Below are positions 19,799-29,179 of a DNA stretch of 64,000 nucleotides, piece after piece (the first letter of the stretch is position 1; the number at the start of each line of letters is the position of its first letter). Source of the DNA: CBDFMG01 sp965221205 [NCBI: bacterium] (lineage in GTDB: Bacteria > SM23-31); NCBI GenBank assembly GCA_965221205.1, contig OZ244870.1, forward strand, positions 372,001-436,000, written 5' to 3'. The notes below the pieces were generated by a model that saw nothing but the letters and a program-made list of their open reading frames with translations, did not search any database and had not been told where the DNA came from. The position numbers and the translations under genes are program-made.

Positions 19799-22463
19799 TG
19801 AAGTACGACAGAGTTTTTTGGATTTTTTCAAGAGTAAAGACCATCTGATTGTTTCAAGTGCTCCGGTCACTCCTGCAGAGGACCCGACGATCTTGTTTAC
19901 AAATGCAGGGATGAATCAGTTCAAGGATATTTTTCTTGGAACCGGTACCCGTGAGTATAAACGAGTTGCGAATTCTCAAAAATGTATTCGCGTGAGTGGC
20001 AAACATAACGATCTCAAAGAAGTCGGGGTCGATACCTATCACCATACATTTTTTGAAATGCTTGGCAACTGGTCGTTTGGTGATTACTACAAACGGGAAG
20101 CGATCCAGTGGGCATGGGGACTATTTACCGAAACTTGGAAGATAGACAAAGCCAGACTTTATGCATCCATCTATGAAAAGGATAATGAAGCGGAAGAACT
20201 CTGGTATGCTAACACCGATATAATCTCAGGAAGAGTAATCCGGCTCGGAAAAAAAGACAATTTCTGGGAAATGGGTGAAACCGGACCGTGCGGTCCCTGT
20301 TCTGAAATACACTACGATCTGGGAGAGAAGTATTCATGTTGCCCGGACTGTGCAATGGGATGCGAATGCGGCCGCTTTGTGGAATTGTGGAATCTTGTGT
20401 TCATACAGTATAACCGAGAGTCTGACGGTAGCCTCATAGATCTGCCGGAAAAGCATGTCGATACAGGAATGGGTTTTGAACGGGTTGTGGCAGTGATCCA
20501 GAATAAAAGATCAAACTACGACACCGACCTCTTTGATGCATTAAAAGATGCAATCAGGAGTATCACCGGCATTGCCTATGAAGAAGAGAACGGGACCGGC
20601 GTTGCATACCGGGTAATCTGCGACCATATCCGTGCCCTCTCTTTTGCAATTTCAGACGGTGCACTTCCCTCTAATGACGGACGCGGCTATGTTCTTAGAA
20701 TGATTCTGAGACGGGCTGCCCGATACAGCAGAGAACTTAATGTTCATGAACCGTTTATGTATAAACTAGTCGAACCGCTTGTCGACACGATGGGGTCGGT
20801 GTATCCAGAGTTAAAAGATCATGCATCATATACTGTTCAGGTCATTGAAGCCGAAGAAGAAGGATTCGGTAAAACTCTCGACAGGGGAATAGAAATTTTT
20901 AATAAATTAGCAAAAACTGCCGTGGAAAGCGGTTCACAGAGAATCACTGGAAAAGATGCCTTTAAGCTGTATGACACTTATGGTTTTCCGCTCGACTTGA
21001 CTGAACTCATGGCACGGGAGCAGCATATCAACATCGACCTTCCGGAATTTAATCGTGAAATGGCAGCCCAGAAGAAGCGGTCTTTCAGTAAAAGATCTCT
21101 TGTAGATCTCGATAAGCTCGGCAAATCGACTATTCGGACCAAGTTTTCATATATGAAAGCATCATTGTCGACCGAGATAGCGAGAATTTACGATGAAGAC
21201 GGAGAAAACATTTCCGAGTCGACAGTCGGCAGCAAGGTGGAAATTCAGTTAAAAAATGAGACGCCATTTTATGCTGAGTCGGGAGGCCAGGTTGGTGATA
21301 CTGGTACTTTGAAAACAGCAAACAGGGAAACGGTAGTTACTATTTATGATACGCAAAAAGTCAATAATATAACGATTTTTCATTATGGAATAGTTGATAA
21401 GGGAACTATCAAAATAAACGATACGGTCGAAGCGTCGGTTGATACGGTCAGAAGGCTCGATATCAGAAGAAACCATACGGCAACACACCTGCTTCACAAA
21501 GCGCTCAGAGAGGTGCTCGGCACTCATGTGAAACAGGCGGGATCGCTTGTAGATCCGACTCATCTCAGGTTTGATTTTAACCATTTTCACAAAATGACGG
21601 GGGATGAATTGCAAGATGTTGAGCAAAGAGTCAATGCAGTGATCCGTAGTAATCGTCCGGTGATTGCCGAAGAAGATGTGCCTTACGACGATGCGGTAGG
21701 CCGGGGCGCTATGGCTCTGTTTGGTGAGAAATACGGTGACCGCGTCAGAACTATTACCGTGGAGGGCATCAGTGTTGAGTTGTGCGGGGGAATTCATGTA
21801 GACACGACAGGAAACATCGGCGAATTCCGGATAATTTCGGAAAACGCTGCGGCATCGGGTGTGCGAAGAATTGTTGCGGAGACTGGCAATTATACGTATG
21901 AACGAATGCGTCGCGAACGGCATATGATTGGTCGTGTCAAAGAACTGTTAAATGCGCAAGACGGCGATATCATAGAGAAATTAGAGCAAATCATTAAACG
22001 AAATACCAAGCAGGAAAAAGCCATCAGAGAATTCCGAGTTGACCGTCAGCAGTCAGTCCTCGAAAAACTCATAGCTGGAGCTGTACAATCCGGGAATCCG
22101 CCGATATTAACCTACAATTTCCCTGTTGAGCTGCAAAAAATGGGCGACACTATCCGGAGGCAAATGCCGCAAATGGAAGAGCTGCAAAAAATGGGCGACA
22201 CTATCCGGAGGCAAATGCCGCAAGGCGCTGCTCTTATCAGTACTCAATCTCATGATAAATCGCTCCTTGTATGTGTTGTCGGCGATGAGTTGATTAAGAA
22301 CAATAAGTGGAATGCCGGTACGATTATAAAAGACATTGCGAAATCGATCGGCGGAGGTGGAGGCGGCAGACCCCATATGGCTACCGCTGGAATAAAGGGA
22401 GCAGATAAGCACGAGCAGGCGTTCGAGGTATTTCGCGATGTCATCAACAATTTGTATAGTTGA
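19788..22463 (+). CDS. alaS: Alanine--tRNA ligase
   Basis: Charges tRNA-Ala. The 891-residue protein has the class II aminoacylation core at the N-terminus (TNAGMNQFKDIFLG, with YHHTFFEMLGNWSFGDYYK near residue 85). The editing domain has zinc ligands HTATH (near 563) and ELCGGIH (near 663), and a C-terminal domain ends in a glycine-rich GGGGGGRPHMATAGI segment. An internal run ELQKMGDTIRRQMPQ occurs twice in tandem near residues 781-812, caused by a recent 51-base duplication that keeps frame. It falls in the C-terminal linker, where extra length may be tolerated. No other disruption occurs over 2.7 kb. Confidence 0.97.
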   Translation: MLSNEVRQSFLDFFKSKDHLIVSSAPVTPAEDPTILFTNAGMNQFKDIFLGTGTREYKRVANSQKCIRVSGKHNDLKEVGVDTYHHTFFEMLGNWSFGDYYKREAIQWAWGLFTETWKIDKARLYASIYEKDNEAEELWYANTDIISGRVIRLGKKDNFWEMGETGPCGPCSEIHYDLGEKYSCCPDCAMGCECGRFVELWNLVFIQYNRESDGSLIDLPEKHVDTGMGFERVVAVIQNKRSNYDTDLFDALKDAIRSITGIAYEEENGTGVAYRVICDHIRALSFAISDGALPSNDGRGYVLRMILRRAARYSRELNVHEPFMYKLVEPLVDTMGSVYPELKDHASYTVQVIEAEEEGFGKTLDRGIEIFNKLAKTAVESGSQRITGKDAFKLYDTYGFPLDLTELMAREQHINIDLPEFNREMAAQKKRSFSKRSLVDLDKLGKSTIRTKFSYMKASLSTEIARIYDEDGENISESTVGSKVEIQLKNETPFYAESGGQVGDTGTLKTANRETVVTIYDTQKVNNITIFHYGIVDKGTIKINDTVEASVDTVRRLDIRRNHTATHLLHKALREVLGTHVKQAGSLVDPTHLRFDFNHFHKMTGDELQDVEQRVNAVIRSNRPVIAEEDVPYDDAVGRGAMALFGEKYGDRVRTITVEGISVELCGGIHVDTTGNIGEFRIISENAAASGVRRIVAETGNYTYERMRRERHMIGRVKELLNAQDGDIIEKLEQIIKRNTKQEKAIREFRVDRQQSVLEKLIAGAVQSGNPPILTYNFPVELQKMGDTIRRQMPQMEELQKMGDTIRRQMPQGAALISTQSHDKSLLVCVVGDELIKNNKWNAGTIIKDIAKSIGGGGGGRPHMATAGIKGADKHEQAFEVFRDVINNLYS
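22128..22223 (+). repeat. Tandem 51-base duplication inside alaS
   Basis: A 45-base stretch beginning GAGCTGCAAAAAATGGGC is repeated exactly 51 bases further on (copies start at 22128 and 22179), separated by ATGGAA. The copies are identical at the nucleotide level, so the event is recent or maintained. The frame is preserved, adding 17 residues. Confidence 0.95.
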
Positions 22464-22555
22464 AATGATAAAAAAAATTAAGAGAGCTATTTCGCATCAC
22501 AGCATTTTTTTGTCGAACGTTTTTTTGACCTGAATGTATAATAACGGAAATATAC

Positions 22556-23311
22556 GTGACCGTTTATAGAAATCTCATTGAGTCGATTGCTCGACAGGGA
22601 GCACTGCTCGCTGTGTTAATTGATCCCGATAAGGCCGATTCTGAGAAACTCCGTCTGTTTGTCCGGAACAGTAAAGAGCTGCAGGTTGATTTATTGTTAG
22701 TTGGATCAAGTCTGCTTCTCAATGATTTATTTGAAGATACAGTCAAACTGGTTAAGTCTAATACCGACCTCCCGGTTGTCTTGTTTCCGGGCAGCCCGAA
22801 ACAGGTTTCTTACTATGCAGATGCTATTCTATTTATTTCGCTGATAAGCGGCCGCAATTCGAATTTCCTCTTTGGAGATCACGTTGTAGCAGCCCCCGCG
22901 ATCAAAGAGAACAATATTGAGCCAATTGGAACGGGATACATGCTAATAGAATCGGGTAGTATATCTACAACAGAATATATTAGCGATACCCGTCCGATAC
23001 CGCGTAACAAACCAGATATTGCAGTTGCTCATGCACTTGCTGCACAATATATTGGTATGAAAATGGTCTATCTCGAAGCTGGTTCGGGCGCATCAAGCAC
23101 AGTCCCGAATGAGATGATTCACTCTGTCAAAAACAACTGTGACCTTCCGGTAATAGTGGGCGGTGGGATAACCGAACCCGGTGTTGCACAAGAAAAAGTA
23201 GAGGCAGGTGCGGATATTATCGTTATTGGAAATGCTCTCGACAATAACTGGGATGAAGGCCGAATCCGGCAATTTTCGGATGCAATTCACCACAAAGAAC
23301 GCACGAGTTGA
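22556..23311 (+). CDS. Geranylgeranylglyceryl/heptaprenylglyceryl phosphate synthase (PcrB/GGGPS family)
   Basis: TIM-barrel prenyltransferase, 251 residues, that joins a polyprenyl diphosphate to glycerol-1-phosphate, the first step of archaeal-type ether lipids. The opening LAVLIDPDKAD carries the metal/phosphate-site aspartate, LFPGSPKQVS is near residue 80, and the phosphate-binding YLEAGSGAS and VIVGGGITEP segments are near residues 165 and 200. The length fits the group II enzymes of Bacteroidota and archaea. The start is GTG at 22556. Prenyl donor length (C20 or C35) cannot be read reliably. Glycerol-1-phosphate dehydrogenase and later ether-lipid genes are not in the window. Confidence 0.88.
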   Translation: MTVYRNLIESIARQGALLAVLIDPDKADSEKLRLFVRNSKELQVDLLLVGSSLLLNDLFEDTVKLVKSNTDLPVVLFPGSPKQVSYYADAILFISLISGRNSNFLFGDHVVAAPAIKENNIEPIGTGYMLIESGSISTTEYISDTRPIPRNKPDIAVAHALAAQYIGMKMVYLEAGSGASSTVPNEMIHSVKNNCDLPVIVGGGITEPGVAQEKVEAGADIIVIGNALDNNWDEGRIRQFSDAIHHKERTS

Positions 23312-23326
23312 CTCAGAGAGAAGTAT

Positions 23327-23911
23327 ATGACAAAATATAAAGAGCTTATTCAAAGCTATCTCAAGACAAGCGCAGAAGTCAAAGAGAAAACTGTGGAACA
23401 GTGTTTCGATGAAATCGAGGAGGCCGGTCTCATCTGTGCAGAAACTTTGGGCAGTGGTAGTAAACTACTTCTCTGCGGCAATGGAGGAAGTGCTGCCGAT
23501 GCACAGCATATTGCAACCGAACTGGTTGTACGCCTCTCATCCCGGATGGATAGAAAGGCACTTCCTGCCTTAGCGCTTACTGTGAACTCTTCAACGCTGA
23601 CAGCATGCGCAAATGATTACGGTTTCGATTCGATCTTTTCGCGCCAGGTGGAAGCATTTGGCAAGCCGGGTGATCTCCTGATCGGTATTTCAACGTCCGG
23701 AAATTCAAAAAATGTCGTACAGGCTCTCAAAACAGCAGAACAGCTTAACATGAAGAGGATCTGCTTCACCGGAGGCGGCGACGGTGGGGCTATGGCAAAT
23801 TTAGGAAATATAGCTATTATCATTCCTCATAATGACACCGGTCACATTCAGGAAGGACATATAACTGTAGGTCATATAATTTGCGATATTATTGAGCGGG
23901 AGCTCTTTTAA
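23327..23911 (+). CDS. gmhA: Phosphoheptose isomerase
   Basis: Converts sedoheptulose 7-phosphate to D-glycero-D-manno-heptose 7-phosphate for LPS core heptose. The SIS-domain protein of 194 residues has the phosphate-binding LLCGNGGSAADAQHIATEL (about residues 46-64) and GISTSGNSKNV (about 120), plus the C-terminal QEGHITVGHIICDIIE histidine segment of GmhA. It is preceded by an AGAGAAG ribosome-binding site 6 bases upstream. It sits between pcrB and an inositol-phosphatase-family gene with short gaps, so all three may share a transcript. Supports heptose-containing LPS, in keeping with lptD. Confidence 0.92.
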   Translation: MTKYKELIQSYLKTSAEVKEKTVEQCFDEIEEAGLICAETLGSGSKLLLCGNGGSAADAQHIATELVVRLSSRMDRKALPALALTVNSSTLTACANDYGFDSIFSRQVEAFGKPGDLLIGISTSGNSKNVVQALKTAEQLNMKRICFTGGGDGGAMANLGNIAIIIPHNDTGHIQEGHITVGHIICDIIERELF

Positions 23912-23935
23912 GAATAACAGCAAGGTAAAAGACTT

Positions 23936-24754
23936 TTGAATCATCACATCTCGAATACCGACCTCGACACATACCTCGAAAAAGCAGTTGAAGCCGCACA
24001 AATAGCCGGAGCACTCCTTCTGACTAAACTATCAAAGACGGTTACTGTAGAATTTAAAGGAACAATAGATCTTGTTACCGAAGCGGACAAAGAGTCGCAG
24101 AAGTGTATTCTCGAAATCCTTACGTCAGCATTTCCCAATCACGATTTTCTTGCAGAAGAATCTGACGATCAACCGGATTATAACAAACAGTATCTTTGGA
24201 TAATCGATCCGTTGGATGGGACTATAAATTTTGCTCATGGATATCCATGTTTTTGTGTCTCTATTGGACTGATGATAGAAGGCACAATTAGGGTCGGTGT
24301 TGTATTTGATCCATTCACGGGCGAACTCTTTACCGCTGTGAAGGGGAAAGGGGCTTTCCGAAACCGAGAACGAATATCTGTTTCGAAAACACAAATACTT
24401 GACAGATCTCTTCTTGTAACCGAATTTCCTTATGACATCCGCGAAGGCGGTATTAACAATGTAGGTCTCTTTAATCATCTTATTATGAAAGTCCAGGCTG
24501 TGCGCCGGGACGGTTCTGCAGCTCTTAATCTCGCTTATGTTGCAGCAGGCAGATTTGACGGATTCTGGGAATTGAAACTCCATCCATGGGATGTTGCAGC
24601 CGGTATTCTCCTGATCGAAGAAGCTGGAGGAACGCTTTCAAACTTTTCCGGCGATTCTTACTCAATCGATTCATTTGATCTGCTTGCAACGAACGGCGCA
24701 ATTCATCAAGAGTTGTCGGAAGCAATCATCCAAATTCCGAGAAATTCGTGGTAG
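23936..24754 (+). CDS. Inositol monophosphatase family phosphatase
   Basis: Mg2+/Li+-sensitive sugar-phosphate phosphatase, 272 residues. The metal-site motifs are all present: FKGTIDLVTEADKESQ (residues about 40-55), AEES, WIIDPLDGTINFAHGYP (about 85-101) and HPWDVAAGILLIEEAGG near 220. The start is TTG at 23936 after AAGGT. Family members hydrolyse inositol 1-phosphate, fructose bisphosphate, PAP or histidinol phosphate. Directly behind gmhA, a heptose-phosphate or other sugar-phosphate substrate is also possible; sequence alone does not decide. Confidence 0.88.
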   Translation: MNHHISNTDLDTYLEKAVEAAQIAGALLLTKLSKTVTVEFKGTIDLVTEADKESQKCILEILTSAFPNHDFLAEESDDQPDYNKQYLWIIDPLDGTINFAHGYPCFCVSIGLMIEGTIRVGVVFDPFTGELFTAVKGKGAFRNRERISVSKTQILDRSLLVTEFPYDIREGGINNVGLFNHLIMKVQAVRRDGSAALNLAYVAAGRFDGFWELKLHPWDVAAGILLIEEAGGTLSNFSGDSYSIDSFDLLATNGAIHQELSEAIIQIPRNSW

Positions 24755-24850
24755 CAGAAAACATTTATTACTTTGTATAATTTTCATACACGTGTTTAAA
24801 CGTTAGCGAATAAATAAGGTAGAGATTTTGTCACTCTTTCTCAATATGAT

Positions 24851-24890
24851 TTGGAATCGAGATTTCGGTCGAAATGACATTTTATGACAT
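24851..24890. repeat. Dispersed intergenic repeat, degenerate copy
   Basis: TTTGGAATCGAGATTTCGGTCGAAATGACA corresponds in reverse orientation to the TGTCATTTCGACCGAAATCTC core seen at 15857, 27993 and 58934. It lies in the non-coding stretch between the phosphatase and the ruined exonuclease. Confidence 0.5.
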
Positions 24891-25086
24891 TTATAGAATC
24901 TTACTATCATTTAGTGAGGTGTGAAGCAACGTGTCAATCTCTCTTATTGTATTTGAACAGACTGTAATACACTGTAACACATAGAAAAAAACACAGTAAA
25001 CAATAATACTCGAAAATCGACTCTTTCAGACAGTCTTGACTTACACAGACGGAATCGCGCTCGATTCTGTTGCTTCCCAGGAAGGT

Positions 25087-25674
25087 ATGCAATTTAAAGA
25101 CCTGTATCAAGCGACATATGTAGCATTTGATCTGGGAACGACCGGTATACATACACAATAAAGACAAAATTACCGAACTGGGTGCTATAAAAATCAGAAA
25201 TGGATGCATTATCGATACCTTCGAAACACTTGTCAATCCCAGACGATATATTCCCTACGATGTGAGCCGTCTTACTGGATTGTTTTAGAAATGGTCGAAA
25301 ACTCTCCTAAAATGAAAGAGGTATTGCCAAAATTTCTTGATTTTATTGAAGACAGCACTCTTATTGCTCACAATGCCTCCTTTGACGTGGGGTTTATCAA
25401 TTCGGCATTTAAAGAAAGGGGACATTTCTCTATGGGGAACGGTGTCCTTTGCACATGTAAACTTGGCCGCCGCATACTCCTCGAACTGAATAAGCACAGT
25501 CTCAGAAAACTCGCGCGCCACTTTGAAATTATTAACATACAACCGCATCGCACCGGAAGTGACGCAGCAACCTGCGCGAAAATATTTCTCTCTATGCTGA
25601 GTATGTTTCCTGAAAGAGGATATTTCACCTCAAATGATTTAATGAATAATGGGCAGGGAATATTTTTTTGTTGA
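25087..25674 (+). pseudogene. DnaQ/PolC-type 3'-5' exonuclease, degenerate
   Basis: Remnant of a DEDDh exonuclease like the epsilon subunit of DNA polymerase III. ATYVAFDLGTTG marks exonuclease motif I, but the catalytic glutamate of DxETTG is glycine. A frame change near 25158 is needed to read NKDKITELGAIKIRNG and VNPRRYIPYDVSRLTG. Another near 25285 reaches LIAHNASFDVGFIN (motif II), with HRTGSDAATCAKIF (motif III, H and D present) further on. Two frameshifts plus loss of a metal ligand make this a true pseudogene and not merely a sequencing artefact. The upstream boundary is uncertain. Confidence 0.8.
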
Positions 25675-25759
25675 CATTTGATTTTTTAATTTGTACTCTG
25701 TTTGAGAAGTTAAATCAACTACATCATAATGCTATTATTAAATAGAGGAGGTAAGTGTT

Positions 25760-25909
25760 TTGGCAGAAACTGGATATTGTGTAAAGTGTAAAAGCAAACG
25801 AGACATGAAAGACGCTGAACAGGTTTCTATGAAAAACGGTCGTCCTGCAATGAAAGGTATCTGTTCCGTATGTGGCACAGGAATGTATAAAATACTTTCC
25901 TCAAAGTAG
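25760..25909 (+). CDS. Small zinc-ribbon-like protein (DUF5679)
   Basis: 49 residues with paired CxxC motifs (CVKC at 7-10 and CSVC at 35-38) flanking MKNGRPAMKG, which matches the DUF5679 pattern of a small zinc ribbon of unknown role. The start is TTG at 25760, preceded by a strong GAGGAGG at 25745-25751; no ATG or GTG is available in frame. A terminator hairpin follows 25 bases after the stop. Similar small ribbons may bind nucleic acid or a protein partner, but no function is established. Confidence 0.82.
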   Translation: MAETGYCVKCKSKRDMKDAEQVSMKNGRPAMKGICSVCGTGMYKILSSK

Positions 25910-25934
25910 TTTTTCCACCATACAATTTTATAAA

Positions 25935-25962
25935 ACGGAACTCACCTGAGGGTTCTGTTTTT
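25935..25962 (+). terminator. Rho-independent terminator after the DUF5679 gene
   Basis: ACGGAAC (25935-25941) pairs with GTTCTGT (25952-25958, one G-U pair) around a ten-base loop and is followed by TTTTT. It also separates the convergent PorV/PorQ-like gene. Confidence 0.65.
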
Positions 25963-25987
25963 CATTTGTGCAGAACTTGCCGAACTA

Positions 25988-26935
25988 TTATATTTTTAAC
26001 TGCAGCGAAAAAATGTGCTGATTTCCGAATGAAGTAACACTAGGAATGTACGCATAATCGAATCCGAATCGCCGGACGGCAATTCCGGCGCCGATCGTCC
26101 AACTACGTTCCTCAAAACCGGAAAGGTATCCTGTACGCAAACTGTATCTGTCGTTGTAACGGTATTCAATTCCGAAGCGACTGAAGTTGTCGCCGTCGAA
26201 CAATATCTCATATTCCGATGAAACCGTCAGGGATATATTATAGTGCGAGATCCGGGGAATTGTATATGCGGCGCCACCACGGAGCAGCGTTGGCATAGTC
26301 GGTTTTTCCTGTATGAACGCATCCATGCTCCCTGCATTTTTCAGAACGATTCCGAAATTCAGATGGTTATCAGGCATTATATACCTGACGCCGATATCTC
26401 CCGCAAATCCGGTAGCGGAATCGAAGAAGAGCTTCTGAAATAGATATTTCACCGATGCACCGATATGCAGTTTTTCACTGTAGACGTACGTATATGTCAG
26501 TCCGGTATAGAAATCGTGGGCTGTTATGATACCGTTCGGTGTTACCGTCGGACCGGATCGCTGCTCAATGCCATCGATATTATTTGAGAATACACTTACC
26601 GCAATTGCGTGTTTGCTCCCTTTTCTGAGAAGGAGTGCTATAAATTCGCTGTTAGTGTCCGAAAATCCCTGTAAATGTGAAAACAGAACTTCCTGCTCAC
26701 TGGTGCCGACTAATCCAGCCGGGTTCCATTGAAGTGAATTAATTCCTGTGCCGCTTGCGGTCATTGCTCCCGCAAGAGCGCTCCCTCGGGCATCCATCTC
26801 CAATCGTAGAAATGATAAACCCGGAGGTCCTTCTCCTGCATGCATGTCTTTTGGAATACTCAACACGAAACTGCCCAAGATAATAAGTATAGACAAGAAT
26901 GGCGTGCGATTTATTCTCTGAATAAAATAATCCAT
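25988..26935 (-). CDS. PorV/PorQ-like outer-membrane beta-barrel protein
   Basis: 315 residues counted from ATG 26935 (MDYFIQRINRTPF); the open frame reaches 26962, but the extra nine residues look spurious. There is a hydrophobic signal at residues about 10-32. It is followed by FLRLEMDARGSALAGAM and SLQWNPAGLVG, the FLxxxxxARxxAMGGA...YNPA pattern of PorV/PorQ and UPF0164 barrels. Alternating hydrophobic strands run to the end (FSLQLKI). In FCB bacteria such barrels serve type IX secretion or surface attachment of cargo. It is preceded by a paralogue on the same strand with a gap of about 50 bases. Confidence 0.75.
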   Translation of the reverse strand: MDYFIQRINRTPFLSILIILGSFVLSIPKDMHAGEGPPGLSFLRLEMDARGSALAGAMTASGTGINSLQWNPAGLVGTSEQEVLFSHLQGFSDTNSEFIALLLRKGSKHAIAVSVFSNNIDGIEQRSGPTVTPNGIITAHDFYTGLTYTYVYSEKLHIGASVKYLFQKLFFDSATGFAGDIGVRYIMPDNHLNFGIVLKNAGSMDAFIQEKPTMPTLLRGGAAYTIPRISHYNISLTVSSEYEILFDGDNFSRFGIEYRYNDRYSLRTGYLSGFEERSWTIGAGIAVRRFGFDYAYIPSVTSFGNQHIFSLQLKI

Positions 26936-26986
26936 TATGTGTCTTCTTTCTTCTTCTGCCAACTGTTCTTTTTATCAACTATAGTA

Positions 26987-27925
26987 TTAAAACGCTACAC
27001 TGAATGATATGATTTGCGGTGAATCGGGGTCACGGTCGTTCATCTCAAATGCATAATTCAAGAAGCCTTCGCTTTTCATCAGAGGTATTTTCAGCCCGAA
27101 TCCAGTGGTTAACTCTCCGTCATTCATACCGGCTCTAAGCACAAGCGTATTATGAGCCTTACTCTCAAACCCAATACGGAATCCAGGATCGCTCTTGGAA
27201 TTTTTGTAAATGTCGAACACAACTAATGTGTTGTACCGTTTGACATCGATCCCTGCACCGGCAGTATATACTTGTGGGAAAGCATCTGAAGTTGTACTCC
27301 CGCGGTCGAATAACGGTTCCGAATTCCATGATAATTTCGCATTAATATCCCGGATAGCAGCGCCGATTGATACAAAAGAGAGTGGCTTGTACAGAATCCC
27401 GAAATTAAGTCCAAATCCGGTTGCGGTTATATCGACCACGTCTTGCCGGAGAATGGTACCGCCCATACCGATATTGAGTCCTTCGGCAATATTTACCCCG
27501 AATGCAAATAAAAATCCATTCCGGCTGTCGGAGAATGTCTGCGTGGGATTTCCGTTACTGTCTCTGCCGTCGATATTGTCGATACCGGCGTGGAGCCATC
27601 CGAGCGCAAAGCCTCCCGTTGGCGGAATTTTCAAGGCGACACCGGTATAGATAAATGTTCGATCAAGTGAAAGATTTCTATACGAAAGTGTAACCTCTTT
27701 GCCGGGAAGATCGGGTAGTCCTGCAGGATTGTAATAGACACTATAGCCATCACCCGGTATAGCGGTAAAAGCTCCGCCTAATGCACGTGCACGAGCTCCG
27801 AGACCCAATCGTAAAAAGCTGCCGGTATATCCACCACGATCCTGAGCATAGAGCGTATTTTCAGGAAAAATACTCAATAAAATAATTGCTATACTGAATG
27901 TTGTTTTAAAGGATCGTGAAACCAT
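26987..27925 (-). CDS. PorV/PorQ-like outer-membrane beta-barrel protein
   Basis: 312 residues: signal peptide (SIAIILLSIFPENTLYAQ), then FLRLGLGARARALGGAFTA and YSVYYNPAGLPDLPG, the PorV/PorQ signature, then beta strands ending in ISFSVAF, a typical aromatic barrel end. It lies upstream of a paralogue on the same strand. Upstream again are a broken lipoprotein gene and a large exported propeller protein, also on the minus strand, suggesting a surface-protein cluster. A role in handling type IX-secreted cargo is inferred from family and neighbours; no core type IX gene is in the window. Confidence 0.78.
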   Translation of the reverse strand: MVSRSFKTTFSIAIILLSIFPENTLYAQDRGGYTGSFLRLGLGARARALGGAFTAIPGDGYSVYYNPAGLPDLPGKEVTLSYRNLSLDRTFIYTGVALKIPPTGGFALGWLHAGIDNIDGRDSNGNPTQTFSDSRNGFLFAFGVNIAEGLNIGMGGTILRQDVVDITATGFGLNFGILYKPLSFVSIGAAIRDINAKLSWNSEPLFDRGSTTSDAFPQVYTAGAGIDVKRYNTLVVFDIYKNSKSDPGFRIGFESKAHNTLVLRAGMNDGELTTGFGLKIPLMKSEGFLNYAFEMNDRDPDSPQIISFSVAF

Positions 27926-27992
27926 ATTTATTCTTGGTAATTAGGACAATTTGATGAAGAGCAATTCTACTAAAAGAATTCATGAAATAAAT

Positions 27993-28046
27993 TTTGTCAC
28001 TTCGACCGAAATTTCTGAGAATGACCGGGATGAAGTGGAAAAATCT
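27993..28046. repeat. Dispersed intergenic repeat, degenerate copy
   Basis: TTTGTCACTTCGACCGAAATTTCTGAGAATGACCGGGATGAAGTGG is closely related to the repeats at 15857-15915, 24851-24890 and 58934-58988. It lies just downstream of the broken lipoprotein gene. Confidence 0.55.
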
Positions 28047-28061
28047 CAAAATTATATTTTT

Positions 28062-29172
28062 TTAAAACACAACAACTGGCCACTCGAAAAACTCACTCTC
28101 AAGCCCGCTCTTGTCAACCGCACGAAATTTGAAAATATATCCGCCCTTCACTGTCCCGGGCGGTACAATGATTGTTATTGTATAAATCCCGTTGCCTTCT
28201 TCTGTATCGCCTGAAAGGACACCGCCATGGAATATGGTGCCCCCGTCATCAAAAAGAAAAAACGGATTTCCACTGTTTGCTACTGTTTTATCGGGTTTTA
28301 TTGAAAAGAAAATGACATGCTCAATGTTGTGCTGCAGACCGTTCGGATTATCTACAGTTGCCTGAAGCACCGCGAGACTGTTGACTGCTTCGAGACTGTC
28401 GGGTGCTTCAATACTAATAACTACTGGCGGCAAATTGTCCACTTCAGTAGTAGATACTATTGGATGAATTACCTCATTACCTCTATTGCCGGTGCCGGCA
28501 CGGTCAACGGCACTGAGTAGTAAAGTATATTCATCCCCGGTCCTGTTGTCTCACCAATACCGGAAGACAGATTGGCTGTGAAAACACTGTCTCCGCCGAC
28601 AAGATCGTTTCCGGAACCATCATCGTGAAAATCAATCGATCCAGTTGGTACTGGAGATAATGGCGGGTAAAGGTCTGCCATAACAATTGTAATATCATCG
28701 ACTCCCTGGTCGTCGCTCACTGAGACTGTAATAACCGTAACGGATCCTGACGTAATCGAGAGGGAATCTGCCCCCGTCTCCAGAATAAATACAGGTGGAG
28801 TATTCAGAATTCCATCTCCGTCTAATGATTCTAATTCAGAACTCACAATAACCGAGGAATAGACCTTGTCACCAGAAATGTTATCTCCATGAGTTCCGTC
28901 GTTATAGAGATTAAAAAATATCGGCTCATCCGAAGACTCTTCCAACCGGATAACTCCGCTTAACTCTACCAGATCACTACCTGACGATTCGACCGTAACG
29001 GTTACAGGAATTTCATAATCCGATTGTGTCCAGACAGTGTCCGGAGCAGAGATGGATTAGATTTCAGGAGGAATATTTCCCGGTGGTAGAACAAGCGAGT
29101 CTTTATTACATGCTGACAATACAGCCGAAACGAATAATAAAATTGAATAAAATATTGCGATTTTTTTATCAT
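28062..29172 (-). pseudogene. Exported lipoprotein with beta-sandwich repeats, broken
   Basis: Reconstructed as a lipoprotein: a signal ending LLFVSAVLSAC with a clear lipobox, then repeated domains with D-rich loops (FHDDGSGNDLVGGDS, FDDGGTIFHGGVLSGD) resembling extracellular immunoglobulin-like or calcium-binding repeats. The start ATG (29172) and the signal are in different frames, separated by a run of seven A. A TAA interrupts near 29056, and another frame change occurs near 28455-28470. The two longest clean pieces are 28062-28442 and 28469-28945. No specific function is recognised. Confidence 0.65.
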
Positions 29173-29179
29173 TAATGTA

